DNA from: Acidobacteriaceae bacterium
Lineage (GTDB): Bacteria > Acidobacteriota > Terriglobia > Terriglobales > Acidobacteriaceae
DNA: 64,000 bases
Direction of reading: 5' to 3'
Assembly (NCBI GenBank): GCA_003131585.1
Contig: PKVW01000021.1
Location: forward strand, 55,354-119,353
Position 1 is the first letter of the stretch. Each line of letters starts with the position of its first letter. The notes under the pieces are model-generated. The model was not told the origin of the DNA, made no database searches, and saw only the letters and a list, made by a program, of their open reading frames with translations. This document shows, in pieces, positions 17,276 through 27,213 of this stretch. A program made the position numbers and the translations under genes.

Positions 17276-19792
17276 CTATCCCTTTGTGGTGAAGGCTAAC
17301 GTCAGCAGCGTCTTCTGTTCTACTTCGTGCGCTTTGGCGCTTCCCGTTGCGGGGCTGGCGCTGGAGCTGCGTTTTACGGAGAGCACGTGGCGGGCTCCGG
17401 CGATGCGCTGGAGACGGGGGAGCATGTTGAAAAGCGCTCCCATGTTGGCGGGCTCTTCCTGCACCCAGACGATCTCGCCGGCGTCGCCGTGGCGGGCGAA
17501 TTCGGCGATGAGTTCTTTGTCCGGGAAGGGATAGATCTGTTCGAGAAATACGATGGCGGTGGAGTTGTCGTTTCTTTTTTTGCGCTCGGCGCGGAGCTCG
17601 TGGCCGATCTTGCCGGTGCAGACCAGGATGCGGTCGGCTTCTCCGATTTCAGTGTCGGCAAGCACGTTCTGGAAATTCTTGTGGGTGAAGTCCGCGATGG
17701 GCGATGACGCGTCGGGATGGCGCAGCATGCTCTTGGGAGTGAATACGACCAGCGGTTTGCGCCAGTGACGCAGGGCCTGGCGGCGCAGTAGATGAAAGTA
17801 TTGTGCGGCGTTGGAAGGCTGCGCGATCTGGATGTTGTGTTTCGCGGCGAGTTGCAGGAAGCGCTCAATGCGGGCGCTGGAGTGTTCCGGTCCCTGGCCT
17901 TCGTAGCCGTGGGGGAGAAGCAGGACGAGGCCGGAGAGCAGGTTCCACTTGGCTTCGCCGGCGGAGATGAATTGATCGATGATGGCTTGCGCGACGTTCA
18001 CGAAGTCGCCGAACTGAGCCTCCCAGAGGACCAGCGCTTCGGGATAGTCGCGGCTGTAGCCATACTCGAAGCCGAGCACGCCCGGTTCGGAAAGCGTCGA
18101 ATTATATACTTCGCAGCGGGCCTGGCCGGGCGCGATGTTTTCCAGCGGGACGTATTCGTTCTCGTTTTCGATATCGATCAGAGCGGAATGGCGCTGGTTG
18201 AAAGTGCCGCGGCGGGAGTCCTGGCCGGACAGGCGAACCGGAATACCGGCTTTTACCAGGCTCGCGAAGGCGAGAGCTTCGGCCATGCCATAGTCCGTGG
18301 CGCGTTTGCCCGCGCCCATTTCGGCGCGTTGCTCAAGAAGCTTCTTTACCTTGGGATGGATGTGGAAGCCTTCGGGGTAGGTGGTGAGGTCACGGGTAAG
18401 CTCGGTTAATTCTGCCGTGGAGAGTCCGGTTTCCACTTCGAATTCCGGCTTATGGAGGCCTCCATAGTATTGGTCCCAATACCTAGGCAAGTCTCGCATC
18501 AAGGGCTTCTGAGTGAGAGTGCCGGCTTTTTTCTGAGCGGATTCGAACTCAGCCTTGATGGCGGCGGCCTGCGCCGGAGCGTCGGTTATTCCGGTGTCGT
18601 CGGCGTAGATTTCCCACAGCGGTGGGTGTTCTTTGATCTTCTTGTAGAGCAGCGGCTGGGTAATGGTGGGGTCGTCGACTTCGCTGTGACCGTGGCGGCG
18701 GTAACCGATGAGGTCGATGACCACGTCGGTGCCGAACTGGTAGCGGTATTCGGTGGCGAGGCGGGCCACGCGGACCACGGCGTCAACGTCTTCTCCATTC
18801 ACGTGGAAGATGGGGATCGACTGGCGGCGCGCGATGCAGGCGGCGAAGCGGGTGGAGTGTTCTTCGATATAGCTGGTGGTGAATCCGAGCAGATTGTTAG
18901 CGATGACATGAATGGTGCCGCCGACGGTGTAGCCGGGAAGGTCGGCGTAATTCATGGTTTCGGCGAGGATGCCTTGTCCGGCGAAGGCGGCATCGCCGTG
19001 AACCAGCAGTGGCAGATATTTCTCGCGCCCGCCTTCTCCGGTGCGGTCTTGTTTGGCGCGAGTGCGGCCGACGGTGACGGGGTCGACGGCCTCGAGGTGG
19101 CTGGGGTTGGAAACCAGATGGATGTGAACCTTGTTGCCGCTACGAGTGATGTACTCGCCGGTCGCGCCCATGTGGTACTTGACGTCGCCGGAGCCGAGAA
19201 CGCTGCGCGGGTCGACGTCTTCGAAGCCGGCGAAGATTTCTTCGGGGGATCGGCGGGCTACATGGGCCATAACATTGAGGCGGCCGCGGTGGCTCATGCC
19301 CATCACGAGCTCGATGGCGCCGAGGCGGGAGCCGGTATCGAGAATTTCATCCACCAACGGGATCAGCGCGGTGACGCCTTCGAGCGAGAAGCGCTTGCTG
19401 CCCAAGTAACGCTGCTGCATGACCTGCTCGAAAATGTCGGCGCGGATGAGCAGGTCAAGGATGCGCCGCTGGTCTTCTTTCGGAGGCTCGGACTCCATGC
19501 GCTCGTGGATCCAGCGGCGCCGTTCGGGGGCGTAGATGTGGTTGATTTCGACGCCGATGGTCGAGGAGTAGATGGCGCGGGCTTCGCGGGCGTACTGGCT
19601 GTCGATCTGCAGTTCAACGGTCAGGCGGGGACGGAGAAAACCGAGGGGATCGAGATCGCCTTCGAGGTATCCCCATTGGCGGAAGGCGCTGAAGACGCGT
19701 TCGCGCTCGGAATTGACGCCGTTGTTGTTCGAGGTGTCGATGAGGGCGGCGCCAGCCTCACCGTTGGAAGTCTTCGATTCCGGGGTAGCCAT
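17276..19792 (-). CDS. sucA: 2-oxoglutarate dehydrogenase E1 component
   Basis: 838 aa; GMSHRGRLNVMAHV, SHLEAVDPVTVGRTRAKQ, RRHGHSEVDDPTITQPLLYKKI, LLPHGYEGQGPEHSSARIERFLQL. Confidence 0.95.
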   Translation of the reverse strand: MATPESKTSNGEAGAALIDTSNNNGVNSERERVFSAFRQWGYLEGDLDPLGFLRPRLTVELQIDSQYAREARAIYSSTIGVEINHIYAPERRRWIHERMESEPPKEDQRRILDLLIRADIFEQVMQQRYLGSKRFSLEGVTALIPLVDEILDTGSRLGAIELVMGMSHRGRLNVMAHVARRSPEEIFAGFEDVDPRSVLGSGDVKYHMGATGEYITRSGNKVHIHLVSNPSHLEAVDPVTVGRTRAKQDRTGEGGREKYLPLLVHGDAAFAGQGILAETMNYADLPGYTVGGTIHVIANNLLGFTTSYIEEHSTRFAACIARRQSIPIFHVNGEDVDAVVRVARLATEYRYQFGTDVVIDLIGYRRHGHSEVDDPTITQPLLYKKIKEHPPLWEIYADDTGITDAPAQAAAIKAEFESAQKKAGTLTQKPLMRDLPRYWDQYYGGLHKPEFEVETGLSTAELTELTRDLTTYPEGFHIHPKVKKLLEQRAEMGAGKRATDYGMAEALAFASLVKAGIPVRLSGQDSRRGTFNQRHSALIDIENENEYVPLENIAPGQARCEVYNSTLSEPGVLGFEYGYSRDYPEALVLWEAQFGDFVNVAQAIIDQFISAGEAKWNLLSGLVLLLPHGYEGQGPEHSSARIERFLQLAAKHNIQIAQPSNAAQYFHLLRRQALRHWRKPLVVFTPKSMLRHPDASSPIADFTHKNFQNVLADTEIGEADRILVCTGKIGHELRAERKKRNDNSTAIVFLEQIYPFPDKELIAEFARHGDAGEIVWVQEEPANMGALFNMLPRLQRIAGARHVLSVKRSSSASPATGSAKAHEVEQKTLLTLAFTTKG

Positions 19793-19980
19793 ATGAGTTC
19801 GTTACTTAGGATAACGGATGCCGGGCCGGATCCGGAGGATTCTGGTCCTGGGAACCGATCAACCAAAGAAGGCGCAGAGGCAGAAAAAGACGGAAGCGGC
19901 TAGCGGGATTTTGGACATCCGCTTGCCGGAGCAGGCAAGGTAGACTTGCAGGAATCTCGGTAGGGAGCGAAACACCAGAC

Positions 19981-20784
19981 ATGCCAACTATTCTCGGAAT
20001 TCCGTTCGATGTGAACTCGTCCTGTCTGCGTGGACCGGCGGGCGCGCCGGCGAAGATCCGCGAGGCCCTGCGCAGTGACGCTTCCAACAAGTGGACGGAA
20101 CTGGGTGTGGACTTGGGTGCGGCGGGTGCCTTTGCGGACGCGGGCGATTTGCCGCTGAACGATTCGCCTGAGAGCGTCGGCGATGACTTCGCTGAGATTG
20201 AGCGCGCGGTGGGCAAGTTGTTGGCGAAGGGCGAGGCTCCGGTCTCGCTGGGCGGCGACCACTCGGTTACGTACCCGATTCTCAAGGCTTTTGCGCGGCG
20301 GTATCCCGAGCTGACGATCATTCATTTCGACGCTCATCCGGATTTATATGACGAGTTCGAGGGCAGCCGGGTGTCGCACGCGTGTCCGTTTGCGCGCATC
20401 ATGGAGGAGCGCCTGGCGAAGCGGCTGGTGCAGGTGGGCATTCGAACGATGAATGGCCATCAGCGCGAGCAGGCGGCGAGATTCGGCGTCGAGGTGGTGG
20501 AGATGCGAGCGCTTCCCGCATTCGATCGGCTCAAGATTCGGGGACCGGTTTATGTTTCGTTCGACATGGACGTGCTCGATCCGGCGTTTGCGCCGGGGAT
20601 CTCGCACCGCGAGCCGGGCGGGATCACGGTGCGGGAAGCGATCGCCCATCTGCATGCGATTGAGGGAACGATCGCCGGGGCGGACATCGTTGAATACAAC
20701 CCTGTGCAGGATGTTTCCGGAATGACGGCTACGGTCGCGGCCAAGATTCTGAAGGAAATCTTGGGGAAGATGATTATGGCGTAA
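19981..20784 (+). CDS. Agmatinase/arginase (ureohydrolase) family protein
   Basis: 267 aa; LGGDHSVTYPI, IIHFDAHPDLYD, SFDMDVLDPAFAPG. Confidence 0.88.
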   Translation: MPTILGIPFDVNSSCLRGPAGAPAKIREALRSDASNKWTELGVDLGAAGAFADAGDLPLNDSPESVGDDFAEIERAVGKLLAKGEAPVSLGGDHSVTYPILKAFARRYPELTIIHFDAHPDLYDEFEGSRVSHACPFARIMEERLAKRLVQVGIRTMNGHQREQAARFGVEVVEMRALPAFDRLKIRGPVYVSFDMDVLDPAFAPGISHREPGGITVREAIAHLHAIEGTIAGADIVEYNPVQDVSGMTATVAAKILKEILGKMIMA

Positions 20785-20960
20785 TAAGCGGCGCTTCAAA
20801 CACGTCCCAGCAGGCAAGAAGCAAGAAACGCGGGGCTGATAGGAATGCCTTGCGGGGGTGCCGAGGACTTGATCAAGAATAATTGCGGGCGCCGGCGCGC
20901 TGGTGGCGAAGGCTGTGGAATAATGCTGCCGTCATTATACTTTCGCGATGGGGAGGCCCT

Positions 20961-21341
20961 GTGGCGGAGAATTCCAACCGAGCCCGCGATCATTTAGCCA
21001 ACGAGCGCACGTTTCTGGCCTGGGTGCGGACCAGTGTAGCGATTGTGGTGTTTGGGTTCGCGATTGGGCGATTTGCGATCGCGATGAGGCAGTTGACGGA
21101 GTTTCAGGGCCACGCGTCCAAGACGACGGGGCTTTCGGTGTGGATGGGGATGAGCGCGATTCTGGCGGGAGTGGTGATGGTCGTCGCCGGACTGACGCGC
21201 TATCGGAAGACACGAGCGCAACTGGATGAGGGGAAGTTTGAGCCGGCGGGATTTGTCGTGGATCTGATTACGATTCTGACGGTGTTGTTCGGGCTGGCGC
21301 TGGCGGGGTACTTGATTTACGTGGAGAAGAGCTTGGGATGA
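20961..21341 (+). CDS. DUF202 (YidH-like) membrane protein
   Basis: GTG start; RDHLANERTFLAWVRTSVAIVVFGFAIGRFA with three TM segments. Confidence 0.85.
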   Translation: MAENSNRARDHLANERTFLAWVRTSVAIVVFGFAIGRFAIAMRQLTEFQGHASKTTGLSVWMGMSAILAGVVMVVAGLTRYRKTRAQLDEGKFEPAGFVVDLITILTVLFGLALAGYLIYVEKSLG

Positions 21342-21444
21342 GTGGGCGGCAGGCTTAAGGAGGCTGCGGAAAGAGTCGGTTCCCGAATCGTAGGCGCCTC
21401 CCCAACCGGGCACTCCCGAAAGGAGTCCTCAGCATCGAAGACTT

Positions 21445-22128
21445 ATGGCGAACGATCGAGAAAAAGAAGCGGCGGCGCGGGCGAGCTTGCGATTCGTAGG
21501 AGATGGGCAGGTGGTGGGATTGGGCACCGGCTCGACTGCCGCTTATTTCATTCGGCTGCTGGGCGAGCAGGTGAAGAATGGGCTGCGGATTCGCGGCATA
21601 CCCACGTCGAACCGTTCGCAGGAGCAGGCGGCGAGCCTGGGGATTCCGCTCACCACGCTGGATGAATGTCAGGAGATCGATGTGACCGTGGACGGGGCGG
21701 ATGAAGTCGATCCGCAATTGCGGCTGATAAAAGGTGGAGGCGGAGCGCTATTACGGGAAAAAATTGTGGCTTCGGCTACCAAGCAACTCGTGATTGTGGC
21801 CGATGCGACGAAGAGAGTCCCGGTACTTGGAAGGTTTCCACTGCCGGTGGAAGTGGTCAAGTTCGCGCAGGCGATGGTGGCGAAGAAGATTGAGGCGCTG
21901 GGTGCGGAAGTTGGGCTGCGGCGGCAAGCGGAGGGTCAGCCGTATTTGACCGACGAGAACAATTACATTCTTGATTGCCGGTTCGGGCGGATTCCGGATG
22001 CAAATAGGCTGGCCCGGCAGCTTAGCGATATGCCGGGAGTGGTGGAACACGGTCTGTTCATTGGCATGGCGAGTGTGGTGCTGGTGGCAAACGGGAGTGA
22101 GATCGTCGAGCTGCGGCGCGGACATTAG
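21445..22128 (+). CDS. rpiA: Ribose-5-phosphate isomerase A
   Basis: 227 aa; VGLGTGSTAAYFI, DVTVDGADEVDPQLRLIKGGGGALLREKIVA. Confidence 0.95.
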   Translation: MANDREKEAAARASLRFVGDGQVVGLGTGSTAAYFIRLLGEQVKNGLRIRGIPTSNRSQEQAASLGIPLTTLDECQEIDVTVDGADEVDPQLRLIKGGGGALLREKIVASATKQLVIVADATKRVPVLGRFPLPVEVVKFAQAMVAKKIEALGAEVGLRRQAEGQPYLTDENNYILDCRFGRIPDANRLARQLSDMPGVVEHGLFIGMASVVLVANGSEIVELRRGH

Positions 22129-22214
22129 GTTCGCAGCCCGTAAGGTTTATTTTGGAGTCGCTCTTCTCCGTGACTCCGCGATGAATTTAGTTCCTTCACA
22201 AAACCAGAGGCTCA

Positions 22215-23084
22215 ATGGCGGCAGGGGCGCAAGCACAGGATCAGTCTCACCCGTCGCGGCGGCGTGGGCGGCGATACCGCGTGCAGGCGCCGGTGGATGT
22301 GACCGTGCTGCGTTCGGGGATTCCGGACACTCTGCCGGGACGGTCGGTCAACCTGGGAGAGGGCGGAGTGGCTGTGGTGCTGGCGGGAGAATTGTTGCCG
22401 GATGAGGCGGTGGGATTGGAGATCCGGCTGCCGCTGGCGGCCGATCCGCTGTGCACGCGGGCGCTGGTGCGGCATCACGATAAGCTGCGCTACGGGATGG
22501 AGTTTGTCGGGCTGTCGGTGGAGCAGCAGGCGGCGATTCGCGATTGGGCGGGAGAGGCGAAAGCGGAACCGGAACTGGAAGTACGCGCGAAGATTCCCGT
22601 AGCGGCCGGGAAAGGCTCCGAGAGTGGGAGATCGGGTGGCGCGCCGCCTCCTCCCCGCAAGCGGTTTGGCCGGGGATGGATATTCTTGCTGATGTCGGCG
22701 GCAATCTTACTGGCGGTTTTGTGGTGGCGCTGGAATCGCGGGTGGGAAGATTTGGAATCGGGTCTGCAGGAAAACGAAAAGATAACGGAACCGCCGCAGC
22801 CTCAGGCCCACGTTCCAGCCGATGTGATGGAGAAGCTGGTGACTCACCGCGTGGACCCCGACTATCCCGCGGCGGCGCGGCCGGAGAAGCTGCAGGGAGT
22901 GATCGTGGTGGATGTAGTCGTGGGACGCGACGGGTCAGTGGCGGACATGCACGCGCTGAATGGTCCCGAAGTGCTGGCACAGGCCGCAATGGATGCGCTG
23001 CGCTGGTGGCGGTTCGATCCTTACCGCGTCGAGGGTCAGCCGGTGGTGGTAGAGACGACGGTGGCGGTGGAGTTCAAACCCTAG
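22215..23084 (+). CDS. PilZ domain - TM - TonB C-terminal domain fusion protein
   Basis: 289 aa; RRRGRRYRVQAPVDVTV..SVNLGEGGVAV (PilZ), TM WIFLLMSAAILLAVLWW, DPDYPAAARPEKLQGVIVVDVVVGRDGSVADMHALNGPEVLAQAAMDALRWWRFDPY (TonB CTD). Confidence 0.8.
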   Translation: MAAGAQAQDQSHPSRRRGRRYRVQAPVDVTVLRSGIPDTLPGRSVNLGEGGVAVVLAGELLPDEAVGLEIRLPLAADPLCTRALVRHHDKLRYGMEFVGLSVEQQAAIRDWAGEAKAEPELEVRAKIPVAAGKGSESGRSGGAPPPPRKRFGRGWIFLLMSAAILLAVLWWRWNRGWEDLESGLQENEKITEPPQPQAHVPADVMEKLVTHRVDPDYPAAARPEKLQGVIVVDVVVGRDGSVADMHALNGPEVLAQAAMDALRWWRFDPYRVEGQPVVVETTVAVEFKP

Positions 23085-23165
23085 GGCGGCCTTCTGGCAT
23101 TGAAACTCATCGTTCCGGATCGCGGCAGAAAAGGCAAAGCCGGCCCCCTAACCTGAAGCCGCTCT

Positions 23166-23570
23166 TCAAATGCGGCGTTTGCGCAGAGCGTTGAGGACGA
23201 TGATGCCGCTGACCCCAAAGGACACGACGGCGGCCAGCGCGGCGATCAGCATGAACACTCCGTTGAGCTGAAGGATGTCGGCGAATACGGCTGCGACGGC
23301 GAAGACAACCCCCAGCGCGTTGAGCCAAAGCGGACCTCGAACGGAAGACGCTCGGACGGACGAGGAAAGATCGGGACGCAGGCGAAGCTGCAAAAGCAAC
23401 GCGGCCACTCCGATGGCGGCGACCACGACCAACGCCACCGGGCTCAGGAACGCTCGACGGCTGGTATAGAGGACCACCAGCGCAAGAGCCGCGAGCAACA
23501 GCGCGGCGGCGATGATGGTGGCACCGCGCGGCTGAGGATTGGGGCCGGGGTTGGAGGAGTCGTCAGGCAC
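23166..23570 (-). CDS. Hypothetical membrane protein (four predicted TM segments)
   Basis: 134 aa, hydrophobic segments separated by short loops. Confidence 0.55.
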   Translation of the reverse strand: MPDDSSNPGPNPQPRGATIIAAALLLAALALVVLYTSRRAFLSPVALVVVAAIGVAALLLQLRLRPDLSSSVRASSVRGPLWLNALGVVFAVAAVFADILQLNGVFMLIAALAAVVSFGVSGIIVLNALRKRRI

Positions 23571-23612
23571 GGAGTTCCGTCCCCAGATTTATACAGGCGT
23601 CGGGGAAAGTTT

Positions 23613-24383
23613 TCAAATTGGAGCGCGCCCAGCCTGTATTGGAATCCCTTCTTGAGCGTCCGGTGTGGAGCGGCCCATCCCGGCGAGCCATTCGGCCTGG
23701 AGCGGATCGCCATGATTGACGGCATAGAGGACGAGTTCGACCCGGGATGAGATTCCCAACTTGTCGAATATGCGGAACAGGTACTTCTTAACGGTGTGCT
23801 CGCTGAGGTCGAGTTCCCGGGCAGTATCGCGATTGCTGAGGCCTTCCGCGACGAGTGCGACGACCTGTTCTTCGCGCGGAGTAAGGAGCTGGTGGCCGCG
23901 GGAGTTGAGCACGCGCAGCGAAGGGACTTCGGAGATCAGATCGAGCAGGAAAGTAATCTGCTCGGTGTTGGCCCAGATCTGACCGCCGGCGACCCGCTGG
24001 ATGCACCTGCAGAGCAGCCGGAAATGCGTGTCCGAAATGCAGAAAATGCCGCGGGCGCCGGAGCGAAAAGCGCTCACCACCAGTTCACGATCATAGGACT
24101 CGACCAAAAGAACTTTGGGGACGGTGGGGTGGGAGAGATGAATGCGGCGCATTGCCGCCATCTGGTTGGCGATGCTGACGGAGTGATTCAGCGAAAGAAC
24201 AACGACTTTGGCCGGAGTGGAGGCGACCACCTGGAGAATCGAAGCTGTGTCGACCGGACAGGTGGAGATGCGGAACTCGGAGCGCCGGCGCAAGGCGCTG
24301 GTCAGCAGCTGAGCCTGCATCCGGTTGGAGTCCGCGATGAGGACCGTGATTGCGGGTGAAGTGATGGCTAAGGACGAACTCAT
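23613..24383 (-). CDS. LuxR-family regulator with degenerate receiver domain
   Basis: 256 aa; C-terminal LTPREEQVVALVAEGLSNRDTARELDLSEHTVKKYLFRIFDKLGISSRVELVLYA. Confidence 0.85.
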   Translation of the reverse strand: MSSSLAITSPAITVLIADSNRMQAQLLTSALRRRSEFRISTCPVDTASILQVVASTPAKVVVLSLNHSVSIANQMAAMRRIHLSHPTVPKVLLVESYDRELVVSAFRSGARGIFCISDTHFRLLCRCIQRVAGGQIWANTEQITFLLDLISEVPSLRVLNSRGHQLLTPREEQVVALVAEGLSNRDTARELDLSEHTVKKYLFRIFDKLGISSRVELVLYAVNHGDPLQAEWLAGMGRSTPDAQEGIPIQAGRAPI

Positions 24384-24889
24384 GAAACAGGGCTCCCCAT
24401 GAAACGGAATTGAGTAATGTCATCTTAGGGTGGGCACGGAAAGCTACTCAAGGGGACATGCCACATAATTTGCTCGAGGTTTTCAAATCGGGAATACAGG
24501 TTGCAATGCTGTGGAAAACCGAGGAGTACGTCTGGCGATCTGGGGATTCTTGAGGAAGTTCGAGGAGAATATCTCAGTAGAGTGGCTTTGCTCCGCATCT
24601 TCGAGGCCGCGCTTCTTGAGCGGGGTGTGATTCAGTGAACATGCAAGTCTACTTTTGTAGGTAGCCGGCAAGGGAACAGTCTTACGGCCCTAATCGAAAG
24701 CACCCGGCGCGAAGAAGACCCGCGGCACTTCTGGCTTCGGCACACTTCGGCGCCTAAGCCCGGCATGACCACATTGGTAGACGGTACTTTGCATGTCTTG
24801 CTGCGAAATCGGCATCGAGATACCTTGCACAAAGAGAGCCGCGGAACTGAGTGGCGCTCGGAATCCAGGAAAATAGAGTCCATCACGCA

Positions 24890-25681
24890 ATGAAGCTCCT
24901 CGTCGGCTGGAAAGTAGTTGCGGTAATGGCGCTGTTGGTATTGCAGGTTTGCGTAGCCGCATTCGCCCAGGAGGAAAAGAGGCAGCAGTACCTGGGAGCA
25001 ACCATACAGTCTTCTCAAACCGGCCAAACCGGGGCTGGGCTGGGAAGCACAGGAATGACGGCTGCAAAACCCGGGCAGGCGGACGGCATGGGAAACCCTC
25101 AGCTCGGAGGGGAACGCCGTTCGCTTTACCGGCTGAACCGTAGCGACGTGGTGGCCTTGAGTTTCACGTTATCGCCGGAGTTCGACCAGACGCTCACGAT
25201 ACAACCGGACGGATATGTCGCGCTGAAGGATGCGGGCCCGGTGCTCGCCCAGGGATTCACGCTGGAGGAGTTCCGTCTGGCCGTACGGCGGGCGTACACG
25301 GGATATTTGCACGACCCGCAGGTCGCGGTGGCGCTGAAGGAGTTTGAGCACCCCTATTTTGTGGCGGGTGGAGAAGTGGGAAAGCCCGGCAAGTACGAGT
25401 TGCGCGCAGACACGAGCATCATGGAAGCGGTAGAGATCGCGGGCGGCTTCACGCACGAAGCGAAGCATTCGCAGGTTCTTCTATTCCGGCACGTGAACGA
25501 TGATTTGGTGGAGGCGCGCGTTTTCAACCTGAAGAGGATGTTGAGGGAAAAGAGCCTGGGCGAGGCCTTTCAGTTGCGCCCGGGTGATCTGGTCTTTGTT
25601 CCCCAAAATTCCATCTCGAAGATCGAGCGGTTTCTCAGCAAGCCTTCCCTAAGCATGTACGTGAGTTCTACCCAGTTCTAG
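24890..25681 (+). CDS. Polysaccharide biosynthesis/export protein (Wza-like, SLBB)
   Basis: YRLNRSDVVALSFTLSPEFDQTLTIQPDGYVALKDAGPVLAQGFTLEEF; VAGGEVGKPGKYELR; signal peptide. Confidence 0.9.
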   Translation: MKLLVGWKVVAVMALLVLQVCVAAFAQEEKRQQYLGATIQSSQTGQTGAGLGSTGMTAAKPGQADGMGNPQLGGERRSLYRLNRSDVVALSFTLSPEFDQTLTIQPDGYVALKDAGPVLAQGFTLEEFRLAVRRAYTGYLHDPQVAVALKEFEHPYFVAGGEVGKPGKYELRADTSIMEAVEIAGGFTHEAKHSQVLLFRHVNDDLVEARVFNLKRMLREKSLGEAFQLRPGDLVFVPQNSISKIERFLSKPSLSMYVSSTQF

Positions 25682-25703
25682 TAAGCGACGCAGGTCAATC
25701 CGC

Positions 25704-27203
25704 ATGCCAAACCAAGATCCAGCGCGCAAAGAAGAAGAATCACAGTCGCCGACGATGCGGGAGCTTGCGATGGTCCTGTTCCGGCAGCGGAAACTCTTTG
25801 TCGGCGTCTCGGGGTTGGTTCTGTTCTTGGCCTTTGTCTATGCATTCGCTGGGGCCACGTATCGCGCCCAAGTGCGGGTGCTGGTGCGTCGAGGACGTGC
25901 CGACCCTCCGGTAACCGCACAGCAGAATGCTCCTCCCGATTTTTCCCGGGTGGAAGTAACCGAAGAAGAACTGAATTCGGAGGTGGAACTACTGAAGGAC
26001 GACGATGTTTTGCGCCGCGTGGCGGAGGCCAACAATTTGGCTGTCCAGGATTGGTTGCGATGGCTCCGGCCCCACGAAGAGCAGGCGGCGCGCGTGGAGC
26101 GGGCAGCGAAGAAACTGGCGGGACGGCTGAACGTGGAACCGATTAAGAAAACCAACCTGATCGCGGTGAGTTATGACGCGCCGGATCCGCAAGTGGCGGC
26201 GCACGTGCTGCAGTCGCTAGCCAGCATCTACCTGGAAAAGCACATGGCAGTCCACCGGCCGGGCGGGCAACTTCATTTCTTCGATCGGCAGACCGGGGAG
26301 TCGCGACGGCAACTGGAGGAGGCTCAGGGAAAGCTGGTGGATTTCACGAAGAGTCATGGCGTGGTGGTGGCGGCACAGCAACGTGATCTGGCGCTGCAAC
26401 GGCTCGACGACGTGGAGGCGAGTTACCGGCAGACTCAGGTCGAGATATCGGAGACAGCGCACCGGGTTCAAGAACTCCATGCGCAGTTGGCGAAGTTGCC
26501 GGAGCGGACCACTACGCAGGTTCGCACGGCAGACAATCCGGAGCTGTTGCGGGCGCTGAAGGCGAGCCTGCTGGATCTTGAACTGAAGAAGACTCAGTTA
26601 CTGACCAAGTTTGAGCCAAACCATCGCCTGGTGCGGGAAGTCGAGCAGCAGATCCTGCAGGCCAAGGCTGCGATCGCGGCCGAAAGATTGAGTCCGTTGC
26701 GCGACGAAACCACGGACCAGAATGCGAACTATGAATGGGCCAAAGCGGAACTGCAGAAAGCGCAGGTTGAGATGAGGGGATTGGAAGCTCGAGAGGCAAC
26801 GACAAGCGCGCACTTGGCGGGATATCGCGCCTTGGCCCGCCAACTCGGCGAGGATGCCATTGCCCAGGACGATCTGACGAACAGCGAAAAGGCGGCCCAG
26901 GAGAATTACCTCCTCTATGTGAAGAAACGGGAACAATCACGGATGGGCGATGCGTTGGACGAGGGCGGCATCGTCAATGTAGCTATCGCCGAGCAACCGG
27001 TCGTGCCGGCACTGCCGGTGTGGCCGGCCGGAGCGGTCGTGCTGATGGGATTTGTCGTGGCCCTGACTTCGGGCACTGGAGCCGCGTTCGCCGCGGATTA
27101 TCTGGATCCGGCGCTGCGCACGCCAGAGGAAGTGTTGGCCTGTTTGGAAATTCCGGTACTAGCTTCGATACCGGCAGGAATGGGCAGGCGGTTGTCCGCC
27201 TGA
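25704..27203 (+). CDS. Wzz/GumC-like chain-length determinant protein
   Basis: 499 aa; two terminal TM segments, coiled-coil centre, ESRRQLEEAQGKLVDF. Confidence 0.88.
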   Translation: MPNQDPARKEEESQSPTMRELAMVLFRQRKLFVGVSGLVLFLAFVYAFAGATYRAQVRVLVRRGRADPPVTAQQNAPPDFSRVEVTEEELNSEVELLKDDDVLRRVAEANNLAVQDWLRWLRPHEEQAARVERAAKKLAGRLNVEPIKKTNLIAVSYDAPDPQVAAHVLQSLASIYLEKHMAVHRPGGQLHFFDRQTGESRRQLEEAQGKLVDFTKSHGVVVAAQQRDLALQRLDDVEASYRQTQVEISETAHRVQELHAQLAKLPERTTTQVRTADNPELLRALKASLLDLELKKTQLLTKFEPNHRLVREVEQQILQAKAAIAAERLSPLRDETTDQNANYEWAKAELQKAQVEMRGLEAREATTSAHLAGYRALARQLGEDAIAQDDLTNSEKAAQENYLLYVKKREQSRMGDALDEGGIVNVAIAEQPVVPALPVWPAGAVVLMGFVVALTSGTGAAFAADYLDPALRTPEEVLACLEIPVLASIPAGMGRRLSA

Positions 27204-27213
27204 AGGAGATGAG

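Noticed and set aside
18452-19903. 483-aa plus-strand ORF
   Set aside because: Antisense shadow of sucA, low-complexity composition.
24384-24889. Possible c-di-GMP (GEMM) riboswitch in the 500-bp EPS leader (gtaggtagccgg, gaaagcacccggcg)
   Set aside because: Only short fragments resemble the consensus; no convincing paired core by eye. A Rfam/Infernal scan would decide.
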